From Hydrangea macrophylla (taxonomy: Eukaryota; Streptophyta; Magnoliopsida; Cornales; Hydrangeaceae), in contig CM066982.1 in assembly GCA_033977485.1 (NCBI GenBank), positions 32,528,218 to 32,592,217 on the forward strand: DNA of 64,000 nucleotides. The letters are read 5' to 3'. The notes below the pieces were generated by a model. The model was not told the origin of the DNA. It made no database searches and saw only the letters and a program-made list of their open reading frames with translations. The translations under genes were made by a program, and so were the position numbers. Positions 33,199 through 43,411 of the stretch are shown one piece after another (positions within the stretch are counted from its first letter, which is position 1; every line of letters starts with the position of its first letter).

Positions 33199-35990
33199 AA
33201 TATCTCTGATTTTTCCCATGAATTCCGCGTAGGAATTTAGAAAACATGATGTCACCTCGTATTATCTTGGTTATAGAACTTAGTTAGGATGGCTACAATT
33301 AGAATTTATAAGAAAACCCATTTACTTGTTATCCCGATAATGATGTCGTTACTATATATTTAGTAATATTAATAATAGTAGTCGTAGCCTCGACTTTAAT
33401 TTTGAATTCTTCAACGGACTTACACTTAGGTTCATACATAGCCCTGCGCACACATACTCTAGCATTTAGTCACATAGTTCGGGGTTGGAACACACAGACC
33501 GGTATGTGGGCCCCACACTACCATGGCGAAGCCAAATATCGCACCACCACCCCAATGGTTTCTTATCTACCATTGGACACACACAAACACATACATATTT
33601 ATACATATTTGTGCACCCATTACACAAAACCCTTTCCCTCATCCCCCTCTATAAATACACCTTATTACACCCTTATTATCTACACTCACAGCCAGCCCAA
33701 ATCTGTCCCAACAAATTGTAGCTAGAGAGAACCCGAGAGAGAGATTAGAGAGAAGAAAGAGAGAAAACTCCATAACTGCAAGAACACCACACATACACTT
33801 TCCCCACTCTATCCATACCCTCTCTGCCTCACTGTCTGTACACAACCACACTCCAATTACTGTCCAGAAGAAAGAAGAAGTAGAACGAAGAAGGAGAGAG
33901 AGAAAGAAGAAGATCAGAGAAGAGTAGAGAAGATTCACAAGGTAAAACCACCTCTCCCCATCTTTATTTCTACCATTGCATGTCCCACCCACACACCCAC
34001 AGCCACATGCAGAGCCCCCAAATAGAGCCTTAAGTTCTGGGAGTGCCCAGCAGCCATTAATGCTCACCGTGAGCATGCATTTTTTTAACCACCACCAAAT
34101 CAGTCCCATGTGGTACCAAACAGACCCCATTGGTCCCAGAAAGAACCCCTAAGAGAAGCTTTTGGATTAGATGCAAGGTGTTATTCCCTTATAAACCGAA
34201 AAGAATAACCCCATGGTTAGACCTCTAAAAGAATGAACTAGTACACGAGCTCCTAGTATGTTGTAGAGGGCCCCCAAATGATCACAATGGTATTGGTTAT
34301 GAGGATTTTCATGGCGAGATGAGAGAGATATGACTTTGGGAAAATCGGAGCTTGTCGGTGGCAGTTTGACTCGTTGGAAGAAAGGGGAGAGTTGGGTTTC
34401 CGGGTTATAACAATAGGGTCTGGGTCGGGTTTGGGTCAGTTTGGTTTGTGTGTAGAAGTGGGTAGGGTCGAGGATTAGGTTGGGTTTAAAAACCCATGGG
34501 ACTCATTTAAGTGGGATGGTGTCATATTGGCGTCGGGTTTTGGGTCGGGTTGCGCAGTGAGTGAAAGTGGTATTGGATCGGGTACGGGTATGGGTATTCG
34601 GGTCAAACTTATTTGTGAGCATAAAAGGGTTAAGGTTCGGTACGGGTTTTCGGTTCAGGTTAAACCGAATGGGTTTTATGGGTCAGGTTATGTTGAGAGT
34701 AGATGTGGGTTTTGGTTTCGGTTCGGTTCAGGTTAGGGTTGACCCAATGGGTCCTCAGTACAGATCCTTCTGTGTCTATAAGTGGGTAGCCCATTTGGGT
34801 TCGCATCGACCCGTTAGGTCAGAGAATTTTCTTATTATTATTATTTATTATTTATTTATTGTTTTAAATGATTTTAATTAATTAAAATGGTTTTAAACAC
34901 TACATTAGTGAAATTAAATTTTGGAATATTATTATATAGTATTCCCTATATTCTGGGAATAATTATATGATTATAATAATATAGTTATCATTTATTTAGT
35001 ATTTTATATGTATTAAATAAATAGTTTTAAAGGTAGTTAAATAGATTTAAAATGCCTATGAGCATTTTTTAATTCTAAAAAATTTGGGATATGTCCCTGA
35101 GTGTATTTTATACTATAATATAAGTAATAAATGTATAATACTATAGTTTAGTATTTTTAATAATTATAAGAGAGCTATTTTTACTAGTATATTAAGTATT
35201 AAATATTGGGAGTATATTTTAATGTCTAGTATTTAATAAAAATACTTGTGTTTCGTATGTTTGGTAATTCTTATGTATTTAAGGACCAATACGGTTATAT
35301 TAAAATAATGTTTTATCTCCAATACTTCATATTAAATAATCTATAACTCTGAAAATTATGTGATTAGTTTCTAAGGTCTTAGAATAATGTCTAGAACATT
35401 CCCTTAAAGTTCGGTGACCTTTTGATAGGCTCAAAAATACAACTTGTCTTTAGGGCCCACACTGGTGTCGAAAACCCAGCCTTTTATGTGACAGACTTTG
35501 ATTTAAGTCTACTACCTTGTGGTTTATATTCACATCTGGCAAAATTACTATTATGCCCTCACTTTAAGAGTTCATGTGTAACCGATATTCTATCACATGC
35601 TTTGTAGGGAACCCGTTCCGATCATCAATTGAGGACACCTAAGAGGTAAGATATCAAGGTGAGTATTTATAACCTCATTCCTGATATGCATTGGGGCTTC
35701 TAGAGTAATTTGTATATGATGTGTATGTATATATTTGGAATGCATTGTATTAATCCCATGTTATACTACTGTGAATGGTTATAAAGCTCTATTGCTATGT
35801 ATTGCCATGATTAGCTGTAATTGAATTGTAATACCATGTATATGAAAATGTTAAGTGTTTTATCTATATGTATTGTTCGAGAGTGAGTGAGTGGTGATTA
35901 TGTATATTGGTGTTATGTTGTGAATACTCACTCAATATGTATTCAAGCTGATGGTATTATGTCTTGGACATAATTAAGACATGTTTAATG
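33199..35990 (+). repeat. Chromovirus-type LTR inserted in the solo LTR
   Basis: Begins TGTAATATCTC where homology to Tat LTRs stops. It contains a TATA box (CTATAAATA, 33649-33657), a purine-rich leader, G-rich 'gggtcgggtt' stretches (34380-34750) and the 'gaatactcac...aagctgatgg...gtcttggaca' block near 35930 also seen at 9480. The 3' end is lost in a deletion near 35990. Open frames on either strand (33402-33725; 33639-34130, minus; 34527-34881) have no recognised domain. Confidence 0.55.
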
Positions 35991-36312
35991 GGTCATTTGG
36001 ATCCAAATTAGTATGGTTTATTAAATCTATCTTAGGATTTAGAAATTACATAACATAAACACAAACTTCAAAAATTAGAAAATAGTGGTTCCCATGGTTT
36101 GAATTGGATGATTTTGACATATAACATGCCTCTATAAGTCTAGTTTCTAGATCAAAAACAAAATCAAAGATCACATGGTCCAATCTCGGGGAATTGACCA
36201 TGGATTAGAGATCACTCTGATTCTGTCAACCCCCTATCCGGCAATCTTGTATGATTTATTAAAAATAGCATATCAATCCTACACTACTCAAATTTCTCAG
36301 AGATTTTCACCA

Positions 36313-36582
36313 AGGATCCATTTGATAAAACTAAAAATTAAGTCCTGAATATTAAGCACTGAAAATTTTAAGTGATTGAATTTGCAATACTGAAAGAAGT
36401 GTTTGAAGCACTGAAATAGACTACATTCAGTGATTATTTTTAGTAGAAAATTTTCACTTAAAGTTTTTAGTAGTTTTTTCACTACTTTTTCAATTAAGTG
36501 GGACATTATCAAATGCACTAAAAAGAAAGAAGTGCTGAAACTTTTCATTTTCAGCACTTAATCGGGTTATCAAACGCACCCT
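36313..36582. mobile_element. hAT-like MITE (about 270 bp)
   Basis: Interrupts LTR sequence that is continuous in other copies (compare 27560-27590). The terminal inverted repeats are imperfect: left GGATCCATTTGATAA, right (reversed) GGGTGCGTTTGATAA. They are followed by a subterminal inverted AGCACTGAA/TTCAGCACTT. GGGTGCGTTTGATAA is typical of plant hAT MITE ends. No convincing 8-bp duplication was found. A minus-strand frame (36297-36557) is not a gene. Confidence 0.7.
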
Positions 36583-37816
36583 AACTCATTAAAGTTCATG
36601 GAAAAAATATTTTTAAACCCAAATAATTCAATTAAGGTTTTGATCCACTCATTTTAAAAGAGGCTCACTAATCTAGAATTCTGGACAGAAAAAGACTTGC
36701 TCACAAAATCCATAACCAAACCATCTAAACTAGATAATTAGAACAAAACAAAAATTGCAGTGGTAGAACTATGTGTTATGAACACATTCCAATTTGTCTC
36801 ATTCAAATCCAATGTATCATGATTTAATTAAAAATCCTTGATCACAGATTGTCATTGAAGTCACTACACCATTGATGAATTGATATTCATGTTTCAAATC
36901 AAACTAGATCCATAAGTCTATGGAAAATATAGATCAAGTATGATTATGATCAGCATAATAACATTTACATATCACAAAGTTTCATGGATTTATCCTTGAA
37001 GGAACCCTCAACATAGATCTTATGAGAGAATCTAGCAAAGGGTTCTAAGGTCTTACTCAATCTCATGAATGAACTAAAGCACTTGAATTCACTTGAATCT
37101 ACTCATCGAATCATGAAATTAGTTAAGTCTACACCTAATTCCTCTATCAAATTGATGATCCTTGAGGATTGAGAACCTAATTCCAATAAAAGTCAATGAA
37201 ACATATATGAGGGTTTCACAAGCTTCAAATGAATGAACCAAAAATATGAAAATAGGCTTAGATCCATTAATTATTGATAGATATGATCTAGATTAATGCT
37301 AATTCTCATATAAACATAAATTTATAGCAAATTACGGGATCTAATCCCAAGGAATTTGAATGGAATTTTGAAGATTCCATAAACTCCAAGAGAAGAGCAT
37401 GAGAAAGGAAAGATGAAAGCAATACAAATTTGGATGATCCATGACTAGGTTTTGATTGAAAACATATTTTGTATAGATTATATTATCATCTAGATCCAAA
37501 TCAACAGCAATTCACCAGAAATTCAATCACAATTTGATCAAGTGGTGTGTGGAGAAAGGATGAGGAATAGACTTTGTAAAATATGCAAAAATCCTAGAGA
37601 TCTACAAATTGTGATTGAATTATAAAGTATGAGATCATAGATGAGAGAATCACCTATGGAAATGCTCAGATTTTCTAAGGTTTTAATTGAATTAGATCAA
37701 TCTTCAAAGTTCTCTTCTTTAAACTCTTCTTCTTTTCTTGTTCTTGATTCTCAAAACCTTCTTGTTGGTTGATTGTGATCTTCAAAGGACTATGTTTCTT
37801 TAGCAAATTGAGTTCT

Positions 37817-37821
<5 letters not shown>

Positions 37822-37873
<52 letters not shown>
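37822..37873. repeat. CT microsatellite
   Basis: Pure run of about 26 CT units inside the solo LTR, downstream of its TATA box on the minus strand. Confidence 0.95.
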
Positions 37874-37875
<2 letters not shown>

Positions 37876-38204
37876 GTAATTCAACTTCTATTCTCTCAAA
37901 ACACTATTCTTTCAATTTTCCAACCTCCCCACCCTTTGGAAAAAGTCTATATTTATAGAATTCTTGAAGTAGAGGGTACTTTAGTCAATTCAGGATGATC
38001 TCAGCATGCGAAGTGTGACTTAAGGGTATTAAGTACGCACTAAAGAAACGAGGTTGTTTGGGATATTCAGGAGATCCAAGGAGGGTTCTAGAAACAATTC
38101 ATTTTTCAAAACTGTGCCGAGCGTGGCACTTAGAGAATAGGCTACGGCACTAAACGAGTACCGCACTGGCACTCATTTCATTTTAAAGTGATTTCGAAGG
38201 TGAA

Positions 38205-38340
38205 AGTGTTATGGTATAGCCAAATGACGGAAGAGATGATATGGGAAATAGAGGATGAGATGTGTACTCAGTATCGGCACCTATTCGATACATAAGGTAC
38301 AAGTTTGGGGACAAACTTCTTTTAAAGGGGAGAGAATTAT
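38205..38340 (+). pseudogene. Chromodomain end of a chromovirus integrase
   Basis: The plus frame reads VLWYSQMTEEMIWEIEDEM followed by QYRHLF. This fits the group II chromodomain pattern VxW....EEATWExEDEM..xYPxLF. The Ala-Thr of EEATWE is replaced. It is followed by the 'gtttggggacaaac' stretch and polypurine tract usual at chromovirus 3' ends. The upstream integrase is missing. Confidence 0.65.
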
Positions 38341-38946
38341 AACACCCGCGTGTGTGTTGTTGCATTTAATTTCATTGTCATGCATGATAATGTGATAAGA
38401 TGTGCATTTATGGCATATGTGTTAGTAAGTTGTGACTCACGAGTTGATTTGGGTGTTTATGTAAGAGAACCCTTTGAGACTGTGTAGAATGAGTGTTTTG
38501 TTGTTGTGACATCTCTCTAAGATTGAGATGGTCATTGTGGAATACCCTAAATGTTTATCTAAAAATAAATGTTTACCTGTGTATTTCACTATCAGTATTA
38601 TTATCTGGTTTAGAATATATTTCTGTTGCTAATTTTAGTATCCTGGTGAGGACGAATTAACACGCTACACAATTGGTAGGCTAGTTAGTAATTTCATAAA
38701 ATCATGTGAAATCTCATTTTAGCAACCAAACGGAACTTCTTTTAGAGCCTTGGGAATGAGTGATGGTATATGTTGCGTGACGTCAAATGGAGTACTATTG
38801 TGACGATAATATTGTTATCATTGTAAAAATGATGTATATGTTTGTATTTGTTGATTGCGATGATGATCTATGCACATACATATATTGTGGCATGGCATGG
38901 ATAGTCTTTATGCATTGTACTCAATAGGGCGAATACTTAAAATGTC

Positions 38947-40075
38947 ATGACTGATCCGATAAGAGAATTGTCACCACATTCGCATATGGATCACATAGCG
39001 AATATGGTAGAAAATTTTGTTCAAGCTGTAAGTGAACGAGATCAGATGAATGTTCAGCCTCCACCAGTGGAAGTTCGATATATCAATGCACCACCAGTAC
39101 CAAGACCTCAACAGACAATTATAGAGTAGTTCCATAAACGAAAATCGACCTTGAACCATGAACAAGTTGACATAGGCTTGGCCGACCATTGGATGATGGA
39201 CATGGAAAGACATTTCCGTATAGTGATATGCACCGATGAAGAAAAAATTATGTGCACATATGATACATTGATGGGAGAAGCATTAGAATGGTGGAATAAT
39301 GTGCTCGAGCAAGGGAAACCAATTACGTGGGAGGCGTTTAAAGATAAATTTAACAAACATTTTTTTTTGTAGTCTGCTTATACACAGAAGCGCCTAGAGT
39401 TCGCAAGTCTAGTTTAGGGAGATATGACTGTGAGTGAGTATGTCTCCCATTATAATGCTTTATTGCGCTTTGGGAAATCTATAGCTTTGATTGATGAGGA
39501 TAAGGATTGAAAATTTGAAGAAGGGTACAGGGAGAACATCCGTAGTCATGTTGATACTTTGCAACACCCGACTATTTCTTTAGTTAAGGAAGATGCCCGT
39601 ATTGCTAAGAAAAGTATTGAACGATATTGGCAAGGACAACAAGGAAAGAGATCCAATGACAATAGAAGCAAAGGCCAAGGGAGTTCCAAGAAGCCATTCA
39701 CATAAAGTTCAGGATCATGTGAGTAACTAATAAGGAAGTACATTCGTTGGAAACTCGAGACCGTTGGACCCAACATGTAATATTCGACACAAAAGCACTT
39801 ACCATTTGTTGAGTATATGTTACCATTGCAAACAACTAGGGCACATAACCCAAAATTATCTTTTAAACCCGAATCTGACCACCCCCAACACAGCCTCGAA
39901 CACCAAGAGCTATAACCCAGAGATGAGAGGAAAATATTTTGAGTGTGGACAACTGGGACATATTGCGAAGAACTGTCTGAGTAAGAGACAACCGGGGATG
40001 AGTACTGGAGCATCAAGTGTGCCAAGTGGATCAAGGATAGAACCCAGAGTGGATAAAGGGAATGGAGTCTAGCAA
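38947..40075 (+). pseudogene. Chromovirus gag with two damaged zinc knuckles
   Basis: ATG at 38947. Three stretches carry gag: 38947-39129, 39130-39372 (ADHWMMDMERHFRIV, GEALEWWNNVLEQGKPITW and WEAFKDKFNKHFF, the gag core) and the part after the TAG at 39370-39372 with MTVSEYVSHYNALLRFGKS. The knuckles at 39810-39990 read CYHCKQLGHITQNYL (last Cys is Tyr) and YFECGQLGHIAKNC (first Cys is Tyr). Stops and the altered Cys residues mark it as non-functional. Confidence 0.8.
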
Positions 40076-40401
40076 ACAACAAGAGCGATATTTCTAGTCT
40101 GAAAATGTGGGTTTCTACTATTGTTTTTCAGCTGCTATTTACTTAAGTTGATTCGGGTAAGCCTCGGTGGCATTCCACGAGCTTTGGTTCTGTTATTGTG
40201 GGACCAGGCTGTGACAAAAGTCACAAATTGCATTCTTAGAGGCTCTTTTGCTCTTTTTGGTTCAAAAATATAGGTTACAAGTTTTTAGAAGTTCAGGAAG
40301 AGTTCTTTGAAGATCATCAATCGTGTCGGAGAGTATCATCACTGCATTCAAGGGTTATTCCCCCGAAGCTTGATAGTTTGGTCAAAATTGGGGTGTCTAC
40401 A

Positions 40402-40406
40402 GTAGT
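40402..40406. repeat. Target-site duplication GTAGT, right copy
   Basis: Matches 33012-33016 on the other side of the solo LTR. Confidence 0.85.
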
Positions 40407-40626
40407 GCGTTCTTCTGGACGTGTCTACATCTTATATATATAGACATCTTGAGGGTAGGATTAATAATAGGGTTCCTGCTGCGCAGTTTGCAAACTTTAT
40501 GATAATCGATTGAACTTGTGTCAATCGATTGAACTCTCATTCAACTCTCTCAATTGCTTGAATATGATGTGATCGATTGTATCTATCCCAATCGATTGAG
40601 ATCTTCACAATCGATTGGATGGGGTC
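40407..40626 (-). repeat. AATCGATTGG-type LTR, promoter part
   Basis: On the minus strand: a cluster of CAATCGATTG motifs (40617-40503), then about 60 bp later a TATA box (TATATATA at 40433-40440). This is the same arrangement as 11105-10891. Tat-4 starts at 40627 and cuts it on the right. Confidence 0.6.
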
Positions 40627-42136
40627 TGTAGACACCCCATTTTGTCGGCTATCAGATTTAGGAGACCCATAGCTTGGTGGTTCACAATGATCGTAAAAAA
40701 GGACTCAAAAGGATTCTCGGAAGTCAGTTCTATCTCTTAGAATGCTCAGAATGACCAAAATGCCCAAAAGCTCCCAGATTTGGACTCAAACATTCCTTCC
40801 AAACATTCTGCCTCTACTGTCACAGCAGCTTGGCTAAACTTCCAATTTCTTTTTCAGAAATATTTTCCCAAAGGGGTGGTCCCAACTTATTTTTCCCTTA
40901 AACTTCAATGTCTTAGGGAAATTTCTGTATAAAATGGGCCCCTAGATCATTCGTTTTCATTTTCTAAGATGTTTCAACATTTCAGTCGACAGTACAGACT
41001 CTGTTTTTGAGTGACCTCTATTGTTCATATGATTTCTCTCAATCTGTGATAGTTATTAAAGATTAGCTTTTTGGGTAGTGTTCTAGACACAATAAGGAAC
41101 ATCTCCATAACAAATCATGCATTGAAAACGTTCCTAACCCCTCTTTTCAATTTTCCCAAGATCATGCTACTGTTCTGTCCACTATTCACAGCAAGCACAT
41201 TTTAACTTCTATTCTTTGATTTGATGCTTATATGTATTCCAAATTAGTTCATATCTTAGGAAGTACTTCATACTACATTTGTACACATCCTATGTTGATT
41301 TCATTCATTCATTCATACACATTTTAGACTTCTAAGTCATTCTAGAAATCCATGTACCCAAAACACACTACAACCTTTGCACATTTTAGATACATACATT
41401 GCATTCATGCAAGATTTGGAGCTTTTGTGACTCCTAATCTAAGAAGATTATAAGGAATGAACTTGATCACACGTTCATACTTCCCCCGATCTAATCATCC
41501 TTTCTCATCCGTCCTGGGGATTGAGAGATCTTCTCTTCTCAAAGAATAACATGCATCATTTTAGCTTGCTAAGCATCTTTGTTTTCTTTGATTTATTTGT
41601 TTCAAGAAAAATTCATGCCCCCTTTAGATTAGGAAGTCTTGATTATTTGATACATGACTAGACGATTTTTCCTAGGTTTATTTGTGTGATTTTCACTTTA
41701 CATTGTATGATATTCGGTTTACATTGTATGATATTCGGTTTAGATCTTATGAATGATATTTTATCTTTAGATCTTCCATTTTCAAGATTCTTATGTGATG
41801 TAATATACTATCATAGTATTAATTGCCGAACCATACATAGTATAAGATGATTATTTGCATGCTAATTGAGGCCTGTCGAGAGACGGGGCGAGTTGAGGGT
41901 GTTTTAGTCGCGACAAAGGCTCTTTCCTCTCTCGTACCAAAATCCCGAGCCAAGTTCTTTGGTTATGAAAGACCGGTGCCCTTTATCCATTTGGGTGAGT
42001 CAAATTAGGTTTCTTGGTTCCTTAAAGACCAAGTGGCGACTCTGTATCTGTTTTCAACAGACCCTTTCTCTTTCTTTGATCCAAAATCAAACGAGTTTCA
42101 AAAACAAAACGAAGCGGTGGAATCCCGGTATCCACA
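40627..42136 (+). repeat. 5' LTR of Tat-4, shortened (1510 bp)
   Basis: Starts TGTAGACACCCC and ends GTATCCACA. It aligns with the Tat-1 LTR at both ends but lacks the counterpart of about 894-2620, including the palindrome cluster and TATA box; the junction is near 40782. A TATAAAA string exists at 40928-40934 and could act as a substitute promoter. Confidence 0.85.
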
Positions 42137-42139
42137 ATC

Positions 42140-42157
42140 TGGCGACTCTGCTGGGGA
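42140..42157 (+). other. Primer-binding site of Tat-4
   Basis: TGGCGACTCTGCTGGGGA, three bases after the LTR, complementary to a tRNA 3' end (tRNA-Arg type, as in Ogre elements). Unlike Tat-3, the match stops after 18 bases. Confidence 0.8.
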
Positions 42158-43411
42158 TTTTTATTTTAAAACAAAATAATACAGAGGTTTGACTCATAAG
42201 AAGCATCCTTAAAATCATCTTTTTACTGTGTTTGGTTCACCGCATTGCACTCTTGCATTCCCCCCCTCCGACTATGTCTGAAACGCGGCGCTGAAATTGT
42301 TCAGGTCTTGCTGTGCCAGGGCACAAGTCACCGTTGATACTGTACCTTCCAGGGTATATCAAAAAGAGTAAAAACCTTCGTACTGTCTCCCTGACGGTAT
42401 ATTGGAACTCTCGTCAACGGACCCTCTTTGACTAAACCCGGCCTTTGCATATAGATTCCTGTAGAACCTTTCATAGGACTGTTCATTTATCTTTTCAGAT
42501 AGGATAATGTGAATTAACTGCTGTATGCCCTGGCGGGATTACCTGCGCGGTGTAGACGCTTATGTGGCATAGAACAGAACCTCTTTCTTATGATTCCCAA
42601 GGCAATCACTCACATGTGATTACATTGAGTTGACCTGCCTAGGCACCATGACAAGGATGTCTGCCCCATGCTCACAAAGATATACACCGCAAACCTTGTT
42701 TATTGGTCCTAAGACATAGGAGTATGAAAACTAGCTAGACAGTATGATCACCATATTAACCAGTTTCTCCCAGAAACGCTGTCCGGATATCCCAGATATA
42801 ACCATCATAACCAGTTTCCCCAGAAACGCTGTCCGGATATCCCAGATATAACCATCATAACCAGTTTCCCCAGAAACTTTACCCAGATATCCCAGATATA
42901 ACCATATTAATCAGTTTCTCCCAGAAATTCTGTCCAGATATCCCAGATATAACCATCATAACCAGTTTCTCCCAGAAACTCTGTCCAGATATCCCAGATA
43001 TAACCATGTTAACCAGAAACCTTGTCCAAAATTATTCGAAGTATCCCTCTTATCCCTGTTATTCCTTGGTGATCACACTGGAAAGTGAGGTTAGCACACT
43101 CTATATGGCTAGGACCTTATTTGTTTAGCTGCTATCTGTTAGAAATAGAAGCATCATATAGATTAGGGCTTACATCCGCATGCTTGTCCCATTTGCATGC
43201 ACCATTCCCCATCAATCTGCACGCACTGTCTCGAGTCGGTCCACATCACTGTCTTTGTCTGTCTAAAGTCACCACTGTCAAGATCTAATCTAGTCCTCTC
43301 AAAATCTGTCAGGTCAGTATAGATTCCCAAGGTCAGCAGTCAGGGTCCTCTTCGTGGGTCAGGAGTTCGGATAATCGATTAATCAGAATCAGTCTGACAG
43401 CTTACTTCAGC
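42158..43411 (+). other. Tat-4 leader
   Basis: Non-coding leader between primer-binding site and gag, with a 50-bp tandem repeat at 42757-43020. No open frame with a recognisable product. Confidence 0.6.
42757..43020 (+). repeat. About 50-bp tandem repeat in the Tat-4 leader
   Basis: Five units, each with AACCAGTTTC(T)CCCAGAAAC, TGTCCGGATATCCCAGATAT and AACCATCAT. The second and third are almost identical. Confidence 0.9.

Larger units (their letters stand above)
38172..40230 (+). mobile_element. Rearranged chromovirus fragment: pol 3' end, LTR, gag
   Basis: From left to right: a chromodomain end (38200-38310), a polypurine stretch AAAGGGGAGAGAATTA and LTR start TAACACCCGC (38326-38350), about 600 bp without genes, then gag with two zinc knuckles (38947-40072). 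Pol is absent to the right. So a 3' end and a 5' end flank one LTR-like segment, a permuted order. The LTR start resembles Chromo-2 (TGTAACACCCGC). Both limits are approximate. Confidence 0.6.
33017..40401 (-). repeat. Solo Tat-type LTR with nested insertions
   Basis: The left end TGTGGATGCTGCCC and right end GGGGTGTCTACA are the reversed LTR termini of the Tat family. Both are flanked by GTAGT. LTR sequence proper is 33017-33197, about 36000-38171 and about 40230-40401. Between these lie a chromovirus LTR, a MITE and a rearranged chromovirus piece. The minus-strand TATA box is at 37950-37958 and the palindrome cluster (GGCACT, CGGCACTAAACGAGTACCG) at 38113-38160. Roughly 0.8 kb expected next to 33197 is missing. 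Confidence 0.85.

Noticed and set aside
33639..34130. 163-codon minus-strand frame with hydrophobic stretches
   Set aside because: It is antisense to an LTR leader with simple purine-rich sequence, and no domain or signal was recognised. It could be rescued only by transcript evidence.
36297..36557. 86-codon minus-strand frame
   Set aside because: It lies within the MITE, whose inverted ends explain the region better.
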